From Ectobius pallidus (taxonomy: Eukaryota; Arthropoda; Insecta; Blattodea; Ectobiidae): 64,000 bases of DNA. The notes under the pieces were generated by a model. It ran no database searches, was not told the DNA's origin, and saw only the letters and a program-made list of their open reading frames with translations. The stretch lies in assembly GCA_964059195.1 (NCBI GenBank), contig CAXKWD010000005.1, positions 45,709,825 through 45,773,824 of the forward strand. The letters run 5' to 3'. A program made the position numbers and the translations under genes. Below, piece by piece: positions 36,776-48,374 of this stretch. The first letter of the stretch is position 1; each line of letters starts with the position of its first letter.

Positions 36776-38356
36776 ATGGCGGTGAATGCTCAGATATCAT
36801 GGGATTTTCTTCGCAAAGATGAAATTCTTTTTGAAATAAAGTCTAGGGGTGCATCAGCTGATGACAGTGCTGATGTTGCCTCATTATTGTGTATTCTTAA
36901 GGAATTAGCTACTCAGCAATTGCCTTCTGCTCTGTTATTGAAGATTGAGGACCCAGTTAGTGAATTACGTTTACTTAAACGAAAAGTTACAGAAATTGTA
37001 GATTCTGCGACAGAAATATTTTCTGACCCTGATTCTTCTACTAAACAAAGAAATCGTCTTAAACATAGAGCTCGGCATATAGAAAATAGAATTATTCTCC
37101 TACAGCAGACTCCGGATTCTGGCTTAGATCTGGGAGAGCTTAATAGATTGAAGGAAATCTTGCTGTCCCCTTTTTCTGGTTTAGAGGTTGATGAATCTGA
37201 TCAAATTGTAGCGTCTGAGAGTGCACCTCAAGGTGGGGCCTCCTCATCCGAGATCTTAGTAAATTTGGAGGTTCCGGCTGTTCAACGTAATTCCCCTGTT
37301 ATGACACTACCATCTGCGACTTCACCCTTGTTACCTCCTCAAGATAATTTTCAGAATTCTTTTGTAAATAATGCTCAACAATTTTCTCAACATGGGAATT
37401 TATTAGTGGGACAATTTAATAATTCTGGTTCTCAAAATTTAAATTTATCACCGGACTTTTCACAACTCTCTTTCACACCACTTAAGATGCCCCATCCACT
37501 TCAAAAGATGTTAGATTTACAAAAGCAATTCACTGTTTCGACTATAGATGAGGCGATTAATTTTCTGAAGTTTTTGGTGAAATTTTCCGAATTAGCTAGA
37601 TCTTTTGCCATTCAAGAATTTGTTATGCTACAAATGTTGCTCAGTCTAGTTTCTGATCGTGTTTTGGACATCTTACAATCAGTGTTGTGTTCATCGAAAT
37701 CTGTTCGCATGTTCCATTCTGAAATTCTAAGGCAGTTCATTCCTTCTAGGCCATGTCGAGCTTTAGCTTCATCTCTTTATTATAGGCCCCAGCGCATTGA
37801 TGAGAATTTTTCTGATTTTGTTCGTGACATTAAACTCCACGCAGCTCTTTTCCAAATTCCCGATTCTGAAAATCAAATTGTAGAAATGATAATATCTGGA
37901 TTGAATCCCATTACTCGATCATACTTAACCTTTGCTCCGAGACCTTCCACATTTGCGGATCTGTTTGATCTTTCTGTGACTGTTTCTGAGGTTGAGAGTG
38001 GGGATGTTTGTCGAGTCTCATCTAATGCTGTTTCTCAATCTCGACCGGTCGTTTCTGCTTCTAGTACTCGAGCTCATTCTATTAGAGATTCCAGTATTTC
38101 AGTTCAAGCTAATGTTAATAGAGATCCTCGTTCCTGTCATTACTGTGGTAAGATTGGGCATCTAATTAGATATTGTACTAACCGTATTAGGGACATTCAG
38201 CGTCAGCCTTCAGCTCCTGTTACGGAATCCACTCTTGTCCGTAAATGTACCTATTGTCATAGATCAGGCCATTTGGTTACTCAATGTAGGACTAAGAGTG
38301 CCGATATGACCCGTCGATCTTCTGCTTCTTCGTCTAGAACGAATTTTCAACCATGA
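36776..38356 (+). CDS. Gag polyprotein of the gypsy element
   Basis: ATG at 36776 (MAVNAQ) opens 526 codons. An in-frame open region extends upstream into the LTR, but this ATG is the first that lies in the leader and begins protein-like sequence. The middle (about residues 230-430) has the helical capsid-like character of Ty3 Gag (EAINFLKFLVKFSELARSF, then RIDENFSDFVRDIKLHA). It is followed by two CCHC zinc knuckles at about residues 454-467 (CHYCGKIGHLIRYC) and 491-504 (CTYCHRSGHLVTQC), the nucleic-acid-binding nucleocapsid. The upstream third is Ser/Gln/Asn-rich linker. It ends at TGA 38354-38356, directly followed by CTA, and the same frame continues into a protease start. No internal stops or shifts, consistent with selection or recent insertion. 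Confidence 0.9.
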   Translation: MAVNAQISWDFLRKDEILFEIKSRGASADDSADVASLLCILKELATQQLPSALLLKIEDPVSELRLLKRKVTEIVDSATEIFSDPDSSTKQRNRLKHRARHIENRIILLQQTPDSGLDLGELNRLKEILLSPFSGLEVDESDQIVASESAPQGGASSSEILVNLEVPAVQRNSPVMTLPSATSPLLPPQDNFQNSFVNNAQQFSQHGNLLVGQFNNSGSQNLNLSPDFSQLSFTPLKMPHPLQKMLDLQKQFTVSTIDEAINFLKFLVKFSELARSFAIQEFVMLQMLLSLVSDRVLDILQSVLCSSKSVRMFHSEILRQFIPSRPCRALASSLYYRPQRIDENFSDFVRDIKLHAALFQIPDSENQIVEMIISGLNPITRSYLTFAPRPSTFADLFDLSVTVSEVESGDVCRVSSNAVSQSRPVVSASSTRAHSIRDSSISVQANVNRDPRSCHYCGKIGHLIRYCTNRIRDIQRQPSAPVTESTLVRKCTYCHRSGHLVTQCRTKSADMTRRSSASSSRTNFQP

Positions 38357-38794
38357 CTAGAACCTCCCTCCAGCCATGTAGTATTTTCTGACCATGTTAA
38401 AGATCGAGATAGACAGCTTATATTATCTATGGGTTGTAGTGGTAGAGTCCCCAGTCATTTGCCTGTTCTTCCTGTTTTTTTGAATAAGCTTTCTACTAAT
38501 GCCTTAATAGATTCAGGTGCTGCTAGGAGAAACTTGTTGAGAGCTCACGATAAGCATGCTGCAGTGTATAATAAAGGTAGAATTCCTAATCCGTACTCCA
38601 TAGGTGATAAAGTTATGGTAAAGAATTACCCTCAGAGTAAAGCATTGTCGAAGTTCGCTAAGAAGCTGGCTCCTCGCTATGTCGGTCCGTACCATATAGT
38701 TGACATTTTGCATGGCGGAGTCACCTTCTTGGTCGAGCATCTTAATGATAAGTCTGTTAAAAGGTGTCATATTTCTCAGGTAAAAAAGTGTTAG
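38357..38794 (+). pseudogene. Pol remnant: protease start fused to integrase tail
   Basis: In the same frame as Gag, immediately after its UGA, the sequence reads into an aspartic-protease N-terminus with LIDSGA (active-site Asp-Ser-Gly at 38510-38518). It then jumps within a few codons to the C-terminal part of a gypsy integrase: GDKVMVKN, then PRYVGPYHIVDIL (the GPY module) and HISQVKKC, ending TAG at 38792-38794. The rest of protease and all of RT, RNase H and the integrase zinc finger and DDE core are deleted. The junction is seamless in frame. It can produce no enzyme, but the fusion frame remains open. Confidence 0.9.
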
Positions 38795-40373
38795 TTTTCT
38801 CTTGTTCCTTATCCAGGGTTTGTGTAATGTTTAGAATTTAGCTAGTGTAATGTTTTTGATGCACTTGTAATTGTGGTGCAAATTTCCATTGTCAATGTTT
38901 GTTATCTATTCTTGTCCTTTTCTTATGTTCACGTATTTATGTGTATTCTTTGCATATGTAATTGCTTTAAAAGAATCTTATTGTGACGATTTCGCTGCTC
39001 CCACGTTAGCCGGGGGAGCTGTCTTCTTCCCTCCAGTCTCAATTATTTTAAGGGGCCCCTTATCAAAAAAAAAAAAAAAAGAAATAAGAAACTAAATAAT
39101 CTAGATTGTAAACTCGAAAATGTCAATGTAACTAATCAAAATACAGTCTATTTAAAAGAAACAAAAAAACTAGGCCCAAAAAAAAAAAAAAATCAAGGAT
39201 TATCATGGTTGAATGTGACCATATTTTAAGATTGTAATTAAGAATGTAGATTGCATATACCAAGAAAGTAAAAAAAAAAATTAAAAAAAAAAAAATATTA
39301 CAAGATATACTGCAAATCATCTCCAAAATTGGACTCTTTCACAAAAAAAGGGACACGATATAGAAGAAAGCATTTGTGCGGCGATATCTATCTCTTTATT
39401 TGGACATTTAAGAGATGAATTCTTCAGTGAACTTTACAAGTTTCCATCCATAGTGAATCTATTTATCCACCAACACAGATATTAAGACACTTATATTTGT
39501 GGGTTGCACCGGTCCCCCTCCCACTGTGGTATTGTGTGTGTTGGACTCTACTCACCATTTTCAATATTTTCTTTCATGTCTGAGACTGCTCTATGAAGAT
39601 TTCACCGGCATGCGCAGTGTGATGCTGCGGAGCTCCTGTTGGCCTGCTCTGGGGTATGGTGCACAGTACCTCAGATCTTTGGGTGTTTGCCTGACTCATG
39701 GGGCGACGGCCCTAACTTGCTGTTTGTCATCCGACATGGGTGGCCGGAGTCAAGAGCCTCTATTTCTACCAGCAGTCTTCTTTCTTCGAGCCCGCTCCAT
39801 CTTCTGCTATGAAGTATGCAACACTCTTCTCACCGACTCATTGCACCTTTCTTCACTCAAGAATGGACCTTGTGTGATTTGGGTGATTCGTGCTCCTAAT
39901 ATGGATATTGGCGACGATTGGTTGTGAGTGCTTATGAGATTCTCACTAAATATATGGTAATTCTCGGTGAGTGCTAAATATTTGGCTTAAGGCATGTGTT
40001 ATTGCCGGCCGCAGTGTTCTTTAGTCTCAGAAAAATGCAGATAAATTCTTCATAAAATGTGAGTAAGTTTTGGGTATATTATATCATGGTATTGTCCCTT
40101 CGTTTGATTCAGTTAAAGACATTCAAGAGAACTTATACATCAAGATATGAACTTTTTCAAAAAAAAAATATATTTACTTCAAAATTTTTTTTGTTGATTT
40201 AAAGACTATGAGTTATTATGAACTGTACTAGGCTAAGATTAATTGTGTTCTGATAACAGGGTCTAAATTGTTCTACTATTGTATTACTTGTATGAATTTT
40301 GGGGGTCAGATGTGTTTTCTGGGTTTCTAACTGTTTTGGTAAAAAAAAAATCTTGCAATTTTTTTGTGTAGTC
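38795..40373 (+). other. 3' untranslated region of the gypsy element
   Basis: Noncoding, with several A-runs (39064-39080, 39178-39192, 39271-39293). A 142-codon frame at 39499-39927 has no recognised motif and is not called, though it is the longest frame here and could be a remnant accessory ORF. Confidence 0.5.
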
Positions 40374-40384
40374 AGAGGGGAGGG
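40374..40384 (+). promoter_or_regulatory. Polypurine tract
   Basis: AGAGGGGAGGG directly upstream of the right LTR, the position and composition used to prime plus-strand DNA synthesis. Confidence 0.75.
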
Positions 40385-40385
40385 C

Positions 40386-43000
40386 TGTAACGCTGTTTAA
40401 AATTGCCGCGATTCCATCCCCTCCGTCTACACTCTCTCTGACGTAAGTAGTGCACGACTTCGCCGCTGCATACCGAGCCGTAATGGTGGCTTTGGTTCTT
40501 GCAGTCAATCAGACTGTATTTGGCAACTGCCTAGTTAGTGTGGGAGCTGCGAGGACGAGTCGGACCCTCCGGTTGTCTGTGTGAGTAGCGATGTCGTCAC
40601 TATTTATTATCTAAAACTAATTTCAAGTGCCTTCAGCACATTATGCCTATATTCATATTTTGGTGTTAAGATAACTGAGGTAGGAAAGGACAGGGAAAGA
40701 TGTATTTTCAGAGTTAGTTAACCTTAAGCACTTATAGTCATGGACCGTGTGGATATGGAACAAGTTTGGTATCAAGTTCATTGTTTCAAGGCATCATGAA
40801 AATGCCCATGTTAGAATGTGCCCGTTTGAGATCAGTAACTCTGTAGTGTTAGATTCCTCTTGTTCATGAAATGTTAGTTTTCCACTAAGAATTATTTCAT
40901 ACATTTTCTAAATACCCATATTTTGCTATATCATTGTTTGAAGTTTCTCTGATAGAAATATTAGTATTTCCCATTTCATTTATGCTTGCTAAAAGTATTT
41001 TTCTAGTGGGCGTATCGTCGCCATTTGCTTACCCCGTTGCATCTTGGGTAGATCTGGTAATGTAATTGCTGGCCCAGATTATATATATATTTACATTATT
41101 CCTTAACTTGAATTTTCATTGTCTCAAATTTAATGGTAAATCTCACTTCCCTATATCAATAAATTTAATTAAACTGTTAGTTGTATTGCATTTGTTAACT
41201 TGTGATCTTGCCTGTAAAAATTGTATTGCTTATAAATTCTTCTGGTTCCCTTCCTTAGGCAGAATGGTCAGAAAGATATTAGCACTCTGATGTTTGAAAT
41301 TGTATAATGTCATAGATTTTTATGTAAATTATTATTCAGCTACTGATGAGGTGGAGTTAGTTAATATATTGTTCTGGTCCATATAGTTACTTCACGTAAT
41401 ATATTTTCTGGTTGCAAGTTAAATATTGTGTAGCTAATTTGCATAATTATGTGGAACATTCTGGGGCGTTCAAAGTTCACCATGTTAGGTCACGCCAGGC
41501 ATTTCTTGTATATTTATGGACATTAACCTCCTTTCTTGTATAGTGATACACACCAGTTAGATTTGCCTTATATTTTTCTTTTGAGATTTTGTAATTATTA
41601 ATATCTTTCCTTTTCTTTTTTTACAAGCTAGTTTCTTCCATTGTACATTCCTATCAAAGTACTCGATTAATTTTGGTACAAGTAGTTCAGCCCCTTTTCT
41701 AAGAAATATATTTTCTATATTTTCTGCTCTCATTGTTTCATAAAATTTTCTAGACTGTTCTTTCAGGCTATATTGCGTGTAGCTGACTTGCTTATATTCT
41801 CTGTATTTTGTATTTGACATTTTTCTGTTATTTGCTAATTTGAAATTGCATTTATATTTTTGGCTGTTTGCTGGCTGATTGTCTTAACTTACCTTGTCTG
41901 GTTTTTGCTTTCTTTACATTATTATTCTCTGATATCATATTCCTTTTTCAAACGTAATCTTCTGATTATTTAGTTTATCTTTGATTTTATATTTGTCCTT
42001 CTTTGTTATTTAATTACTCTCGCGTTTTGGATTTTGCTTACCGTTTTCATTTTTCTTTTCATTCCAAATTATTATTATTATTTTCTATTGCAAATTAGAC
42101 CGACCAGATTACCCTTCTTCTGTAGTATTTCTTAAGCATATTCTAAATAAATTCTCAGTCTCACTTCCCTTCTGTATATTCTAAAATAACTTAAAATATA
42201 TTACCTTCTATTGGGTATTGGATAGGCCTAATTATAGTTCATGAGTAAATTTTTCTAAAGTTATTTCTAGTCTTTTGGTGATTCTAAATTACTTTAATAT
42301 ATATATTCCCTACTATTGGTAATTAGGTAGGCCTAATTAGTATTTACATAGTTGTGAACTTTGATTTTCTTTTGGCATCTATTATTCTAAATTACTCTGC
42401 CTGGCATTGACCTTTGATAGGCCTAGTCTTTATTAGTGATCCATGCATATTTATTTAAAGTATACCAACTTAACTTTTGGAGTTTATTGGATTTGCAATT
42501 TGAATTATTCTTGGTACATGAAAGATAGCTTAATAGTTAGAGATCTTGGGCATTTAATAATCAATTTCTAGTCATTACTATTTATTGTCATTTATTTAAG
42601 GTAGACCTTATACTGTACATTGTTATATTATACATTAAATCTCATTGTTGGAATTTTGCGAATTTATGATCAAGTGCGATTGCCCTCTTGCTCTCCCATC
42701 CTTCTTAACCTGTATTGGAGATGGATCTTCGGCCTTGCTGGGAATTGTCCACATGCTCTTCCAAGTTATATTAAAGTGAGATATTATTAGTATGGAAGTT
42801 TTTGGTACCTGCAAATAAGTATCAGTTATTACATAATATATATATTGGATTTCAGATTAATTCCATTTGTAGGAGTCTCTTCATTTAACCTAGTGACCCC
42901 TTCTATTAAACCATTCTATTATAATTAAATTAACTCTAGCAACATTTCATTCTTAAGCAACATTATTATTTTTTACATAACCTAATTCTTTGTCGTTGCA
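40386..43000 (+). repeat. 3' LTR (2615 bp)
   Basis: Almost identical to the left LTR, ending TTGTCGTTGCA and followed by the ATAT duplication. Confidence 0.95.
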
Positions 43001-43204
43001 ATATGATATGAACATGTACATGCCATCTTTCACAATTTGGAAGGCTCAAATTAGTAATATGTTTTGCAACAAAGAGTTACAGTTTTACTCCCAGTGAAGG
43101 TAATTATGATTGTGTATTTTAAATGTTTGAAGTGCTAGTAGATCTCCTCCTTGACAAGTATGTCAACTTTGAGATGAGGAGATTTGTGCTTAGGGAATAC
43201 TGAA

Positions 43205-43538
43205 CTGTGAATTCCAGATAATAAGTATTACCAAGCACAGTTTAACTGCAATAATAATATTAAGATGAAATAATGAAATTATCATAAGGGGAAAATAATT
43301 TTAAAGATTTCAAGCATAAAATTGGAAAATTGGTATTTCGGGTTAATTTATTTTATTTGAGATAATTCTGAATCGGTATTTAGTTTCGGATTATTGATAT
43401 GATCATAGCGGTATTGGGGATATTGATATCTGTTAGATTATTGATATGGTATGGGTTTAAACTGATATGTGTTATTATTCATATGGTAATACATTGTGAG
43501 ATGTCTAGAAGGAATCGTTAAATCTGGTACTCAGTATA
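43205..43538 (+). repeat. Family A repeat, left part of the nested locus
   Basis: Uninterrupted homologue of 24105-24316 joined to 25004-25130. It ends in TGGTACTCAGTATA (43525-43538), the target duplication of the LINE. It resumes at 49593. Confidence 0.7.
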
Positions 43539-43744
43539 TTATTATTATTGAATCTCCGAATCTTCTAAACCCTACTTTACCGGGTATGTTAGGGTTATAT
43601 TTAATTACAAAGTATGTATAATTGTATTATATGATTCACTGTTGGCCTAGCCTAATGTCTTTCATAATCTATGAAATATATGTATGATAAATTTTGTAAA
43701 TGTGCTGTAACAGCAGCTGCTTGTAAATGTATCTGTTTTGACTT

Positions 43745-43859
43745 GCCTATTAGATACTGTAAAGCAGATGTGTGGATGAAGTTCCAGTTCTAGTCTTTTC
43801 CTGTAAAATACAGGGCACTCAAAAATCAAGTGTTTTACATCCTGTGGATACTCAGTGTT
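43745..43859 (-). pseudogene. R1-like LINE: C-terminal zinc tail
   Basis: Minus-strand codons read NTEYPQDVKHLIFECP then YRKRLEL. An H-x4-C in VKHLIFEC is the conserved end of R1/Jockey-type Pol proteins. It is separated from the RNase H part by the 1-kb insert. Confidence 0.7.
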
Positions 43860-43863
43860 CAGT

Positions 43864-44875
43864 TATGTTGTGATCTTTTTAGCTGTTAATATTTTTATTG
43901 CTAAATGTTTAATTTTATGATGGATGGTTGGTTTGATTTCTTTCTGCTTTTCGCCCGTTTTCAGGGGGCCTTGCGTTCTCCTCATTATTTTTAAGGACAG
44001 TTGAATTTTCTCTACAATATGTTTTTATATTGTTAGCTTTCTTCTTTTCTTCTTGTTTCAAACATTCCTTCTTCGTCTTCGCCATTTTTAAATCCTCTTA
44101 AAGGATCATTGTCCATATCTGGACTTAACTAGCAGTGGTTTTTTAACGTCATAATTCCTTATTCTTCGCTTCCTGCAAGTTAAGGCTTCTTTATAATTGA
44201 TATTAATTGCACAGAGGCAATTTTTCACATTTATTCGTCTCAGAAAAGGCTGGATTCGTTTAGTGCTTCCACCAGGCATTTCTACATGAATTGACTATCT
44301 TGATTATGACCTGATTTGGACTTCAGGACTATTTTTGAGGTAATATTAGCTACGAAAGGAATCTTATTACCTAGTGAGTGCATTAAAGCTCTAAAATTAT
44401 TTCATACAGCTAATAATATTAAATTGATTTTATTGCAACGTAGCTGTATCTACTTTAACACGCAATATAAATTCAGTAACATTATTATTGCGTATTATTT
44501 GGTGAATTAAAATATCACAAGATTGACTGTGAGCCTTAATACGGCATATAATTGGTACATGTGTGTATTTCATTGTTATTCACATAATTTTATTTGGAAT
44601 ATTGACTCCAAAGGTCCTCCGGAATTGTTATTAAATATATTTTTAAATCAGCAAGCTCTTTCATTTACTGGCGGAATCAATCATCCCTGCTTATAAGAAG
44701 ACTTCAAGACGTCGATGAAATTTCCAACGAGTGTTTGTGATTCAAGAAGATCAAAGTGTCAGTGTTATCTCACCTATGGTTTATTTAGCTTATAACCTTG
44801 TTATCGTTTCATTCTAAGCGAAATGTATAGCGTGTGTACAATCTTTATCACCCTTAATTAATTTAATTGTTTTTA
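43864..44875. mobile_element. 1.0-kb segment inserted in the LINE
   Basis: LINE coding is continuous if this segment is removed with one copy of the flanking CAGT (43860-43863 and 44876-44879). The minus strand holds a 57-codon Lys-rich frame at about 44083-43920, with no recognised family. Terminal repeats typical of LTR or DNA elements were not evident. Confidence 0.5.
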
Positions 44876-44879
44876 CAGT

Positions 44880-45479
44880 CCACTGTCTACGCACGTTATA
44901 CACTCAGAACATATACAGTTATAATTATTACTCGGAGTTTCTATGTGAAATCGTTCCAAATAAGCACCAAATTTTCCATGTCCCGAAAGGAACTGGGTTA
45001 AAATAAAGTTTGGTTTCAACAGTTTGCATTTTTGGCGATCATAGACCGTTGGAAAGAAAACTTCTCTTGTAGTAGAGCCACAAGTGGATGCTTGCCATTC
45101 TTGATTCCAGTTGTCAATGGTTTTGTTTCGAAGTTCCTTTTTGAAGTAGGAAATGGGGCACTTAATATAGGCTGGGGCTATTTGTAGAGATGCAGCTTCT
45201 TTAGCAAGTGAGTCTGCTCTTTCATTTCCTTCAATTGCGGAATGACCACGTACCCAGGTGAGGCATATGTGTTTATTTGATATTCTGAGAAGATTCCTGA
45301 TATTAACTGCAATTTGATGGAGATTGGATTTATTATGTATGGCATATAGTGCAGATTGTGAGTCGCTGCATATTTTAGCGTTTACGTCATTCTCATTGCA
45401 CCACTCTATGGCTTTTTGAATGGCAAATAGTTCTGCTTGGAACACTGAGCAGTGATTAGCCAGTTTAAATCTGATATTG
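44880..45479 (-). pseudogene. R1-like LINE: RNase H domain, main part
   Basis: The minus-strand frame contains AELFAIQKAIEW, SDSQSALYAI, then TWVRGHSAIEGNERADSLAKEA, with the conserved Glu, Asp, His and Asp positions of RNase H1. A C-x-C pair lies near the end. Reading continues upstream as FKLANHCS to the insertion junction at 45480. Confidence 0.85.
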
Positions 45480-48374
45480 TGTCACGACGCAAATAGCGAC
45501 GTGCATAATCAACGATAGGAGACCATTCCTAAACAAAGGAAGGGTTGGGGGACCACAACTAATCGATATTGAACATTTTCATGATTATCGATACTGCCCT
45601 GAATTTATTTGAATTACAGAAAAGGAGAGGTGCGCATGCGTCGACGGTGAATCGACGAGAGAGACGTATGGAACCTGAAAGACGGTTGGGAGTACGTGCC
45701 TGACTACGAGAGAGAGAAGTTGAAAAGGCAGAAGGGAGAAGACGAGACTGGGATGTGCGACAGCGGTAGATGCGTTCTGGCATGATGGTGTGTCAGACTT
45801 TCATCTGAGGAAATTCTGAATGGGAATTTCACTGATATGACTATATGGAGATAGTCGTTAGCGGGGAAAGCACATCACGTCCGCCGGTACGAGAGACCGC
45901 TTCAGCGAACACCAGCTGTGGAGAGAAGAGTGGGTCACGACTGCTCAGTCTGGACTAAGGGAAGATGTGGACATCAGGAAGTAGATGGAAACAGTACGGG
46001 ATCAGAGGATAAGAGAGTCATCACCCGTTGAGTATCACATAAACATTTTCTTTTGTTTTTGAGAAATGGGAAAATTTTGGAGGCGGTGTTTCTAAGAAAT
46101 GTGTGGCGATTAGACGCCGTAAATGAAGGAGTAAGAGTAGGGTTAGAAAAATAGAAGTGTGATTAATCTAGGGCGAGGCAATAAAATACAGTAATCCAAC
46201 CCGTTTCTATTTCTGGTCTAAGTTAAGAAAGAGTAGTCAAGAACTGTGACCGTGGGTTAGTAAAGATAATCTCTATACTTTAGGTTTCTTTGAGTGATTG
46301 TCTCACGAATGAATACATAGCTAGAGGCAATTGGTGATGCTCATTTAAACTTGTTTTTTTATAAGACAGGACGCGAGGGGAGTAAGAAAGAAGGGTAATA
46401 GGGGCTTACTTAGTATTTCTTGCGAGGGCCTCTCCCTCTTGGTTTTTGTTGGGTGACAGATGACTATCTATGAGTGGATTTCATGCTGGCCCGTAAGGAT
46501 TGAGTTGTTTTCTTTAAGAGATTTATCGAAGAGTGGGAACCGTATGGATCATGGGAAAAGGAGATAAGGAAGTGAACAGTGAGAGGCAGAAGAAGGCCTA
46601 TGAATAGTAGTAGATTAAGCGCCTACCATTGAAAAACTTACATGTTAGGATAGAAGTAGGAATTACTCAAGGGTTATAAAGAGAAAGTTACTGATCTGGG
46701 GCGTGAGTTAGTTTCAGTTAGAATTCTAGGGAATTTAGAAACAAGGAAATTGGGTGCCCAGGGAGTAGAATAGTAACTTGGAAAGTATGGAAACCCGAGT
46801 AACAAGAAAGAAATTAGAACAATGGTATAAATTGCTTACAGAGAGAGGAGTTAAAAGATAATCAATAATAACTGGTTAGATTAGAAAGAGGAGAATTGGT
46901 AATTTTGTGTAGTGAGTTGATAACAAGTAGGTCGTTAGCAGGTACTAGAGATTACCCCAGAAAAGAAAAAAAACGAAGGGTGAGGTGAGGGAACGCCAGA
47001 AGTGTCCCAAATAAAATAAATATAAAGAAATTTATGAGAATTGTGAAAGTCGTCGGTGTTGGAGGCGAACAACGGCCCCACGTGCCTCTAGGAGAGAGTG
47101 TCAGGGACCTCTGACATCGATTGTTCAAAATTGTATTTTTGTTTGCGGCCCATTAATATTTTCCCGGTTGCAGGAGAGGAGTCAGATTGTTTGTAACTCA
47201 AGATCTAGACGCCGCCCCTGTATCGGTGGTCTATCGTCACAGTCACTCTGTGGGTATAGGCCTAAATTTCCATTTCTTTCTTCATGAGACTGTCTTTCCT
47301 ATCTATCTTTAAGTACAATTCTTCATGGACTAAGATGACTAGTAGACTAGTATAGGAGACATAGGTGGGATTATTGAGTGTAATATGTAGAGTCAAGGAC
47401 TGGATCATGAATTGAAAATCTTTATTTATTCGAAAGAAAGTATAATATATATATTGAGATATTCTAATGTAAGTGACTACACAAGTTAGTAGTAAATTAG
47501 AAAGATAATAGACGTTCTAGTAGATACCTGGAAATAAAGAAAGAAAGGAGATTAAGTAATTAATTAGGGAGTTGTTATTGTTGAATGGAAAACGTACTTA
47601 TACAGTTAAACTGGGTATACTAACCTTGAATAATTAAATAATATCCTACCAATAAAAAGTGTTGGATGGTTAATGTAATTTATTGTATATAAGATTGTTA
47701 TTGTTGAAAAGAGAAAATAATATATTAAATAAATTATGGTTATTGTTATGCAAAGTAAATTAACGTGAAGTTCAGATTTTTGACCCTTATCCTTGTAATG
47801 GTTTGAGAGTCGCTGATTTTTGGGCTAAGTTACATACTTTGGTAGTGAGCACTGAAAAAGGAGAAAAAGAAGAAATAGAGAGAAGTAGAGTAATAAAAGA
47901 AAGGTAAATCCGAACCCAATTCCCGTCTCCACTGTTAAATTAAAAGCTAGTCGAGAGGCATGTAGGTACATAGCCTGTGTATCTATAATTTAATTTGTGA
48001 CTGGGCTGATATACAACAAAAAGAAGAGAGGAAGTGTATTGATGATGGCGCCCGTTAATATAAATTTTCATCAATATTTTCAAACTGGGTAAATTGTTAA
48101 AAGAAAGAGAAAGTAGACTGGGTGTAGGAAATTTGCAACCACCCGGTGACAGAGGTAGTTGTACTGAACGTTGGAATGTGGACTATGCAGGCAGTGTTAT
48201 GATGACACAACAGGTGCATAAGTGACCTTGTTTTGTAGGAGTTCAGTAAACTTATGTATTACGATTGAGAATAATCACATATTAGTCGTCACAGATTTTG
48301 GCGAAGAATTTTGGCGAAGATTTAATCCAAGAAGTTAGGGAACTTTATAGCATAAAGTAAGAAAGCCCGTTACA
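45480..48374. mobile_element. LTR-type insertion (probable solo LTR or LTR plus leader), TSD ATTG
   Basis: Starts TGTCACGAC and ends CCCGTTACA, flanked by ATTG at 45476-45479 and 48375-48378. Removing it with one ATTG restores continuous RNase H reading in the LINE, so the boundaries are secure. TG...CA ends and a 4-bp duplication indicate an LTR element. No second LTR copy and no gag/pol frames were found. GTCGTCACA at about 48283-48291 followed by TTTGGCGAAG repeats could mark an LTR end plus primer-binding leader. The plus strand is strikingly purine-rich over about 45900-48100. Confidence 0.75.

Larger units (their letters stand above)
34059..43000 (+). mobile_element. Young Ty3/gypsy-type LTR retrotransposon with giant LTRs, pol-deleted
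   Basis: Two directly repeated, nearly identical LTRs (34059-36672 and 40386-43000) start TGTAACGCTG and end GTCGTTGCA. They are flanked by ATAT at 34055-34058 and 43001-43004. A TGG-starting primer-binding-site position follows the left LTR, and a purine tract AGAGGGGAGGG precedes the right LTR. Gag is intact, but RT, RNase H and nearly all integrase are missing. LTRs of 2.6 kb are unusually long for a 4-bp-TSD gypsy element. The element needs helper enzymes in trans, unless the deletion happened after insertion. Confidence 0.95.

Noticed and set aside
39499..39927. 142-codon frame in the gypsy 3' region
   Set aside because: No recognised motif, irregular composition with many Cys/Leu, and located where no Pol-derived protein is expected. 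Could be an accessory ORF but unsupported.
43864..44875. LTR element with TGT...ACA ends in the LINE
   Set aside because: Choosing those ends leaves non-matching 4-bp flanks; only the CAGT flanks match, which does not fit LTR termini.
45559..45783. Arg/Ser-rich 74-codon minus frame
   Set aside because: Result of the purine-rich plus strand of the LTR-type insert; low-complexity composition, no motif.
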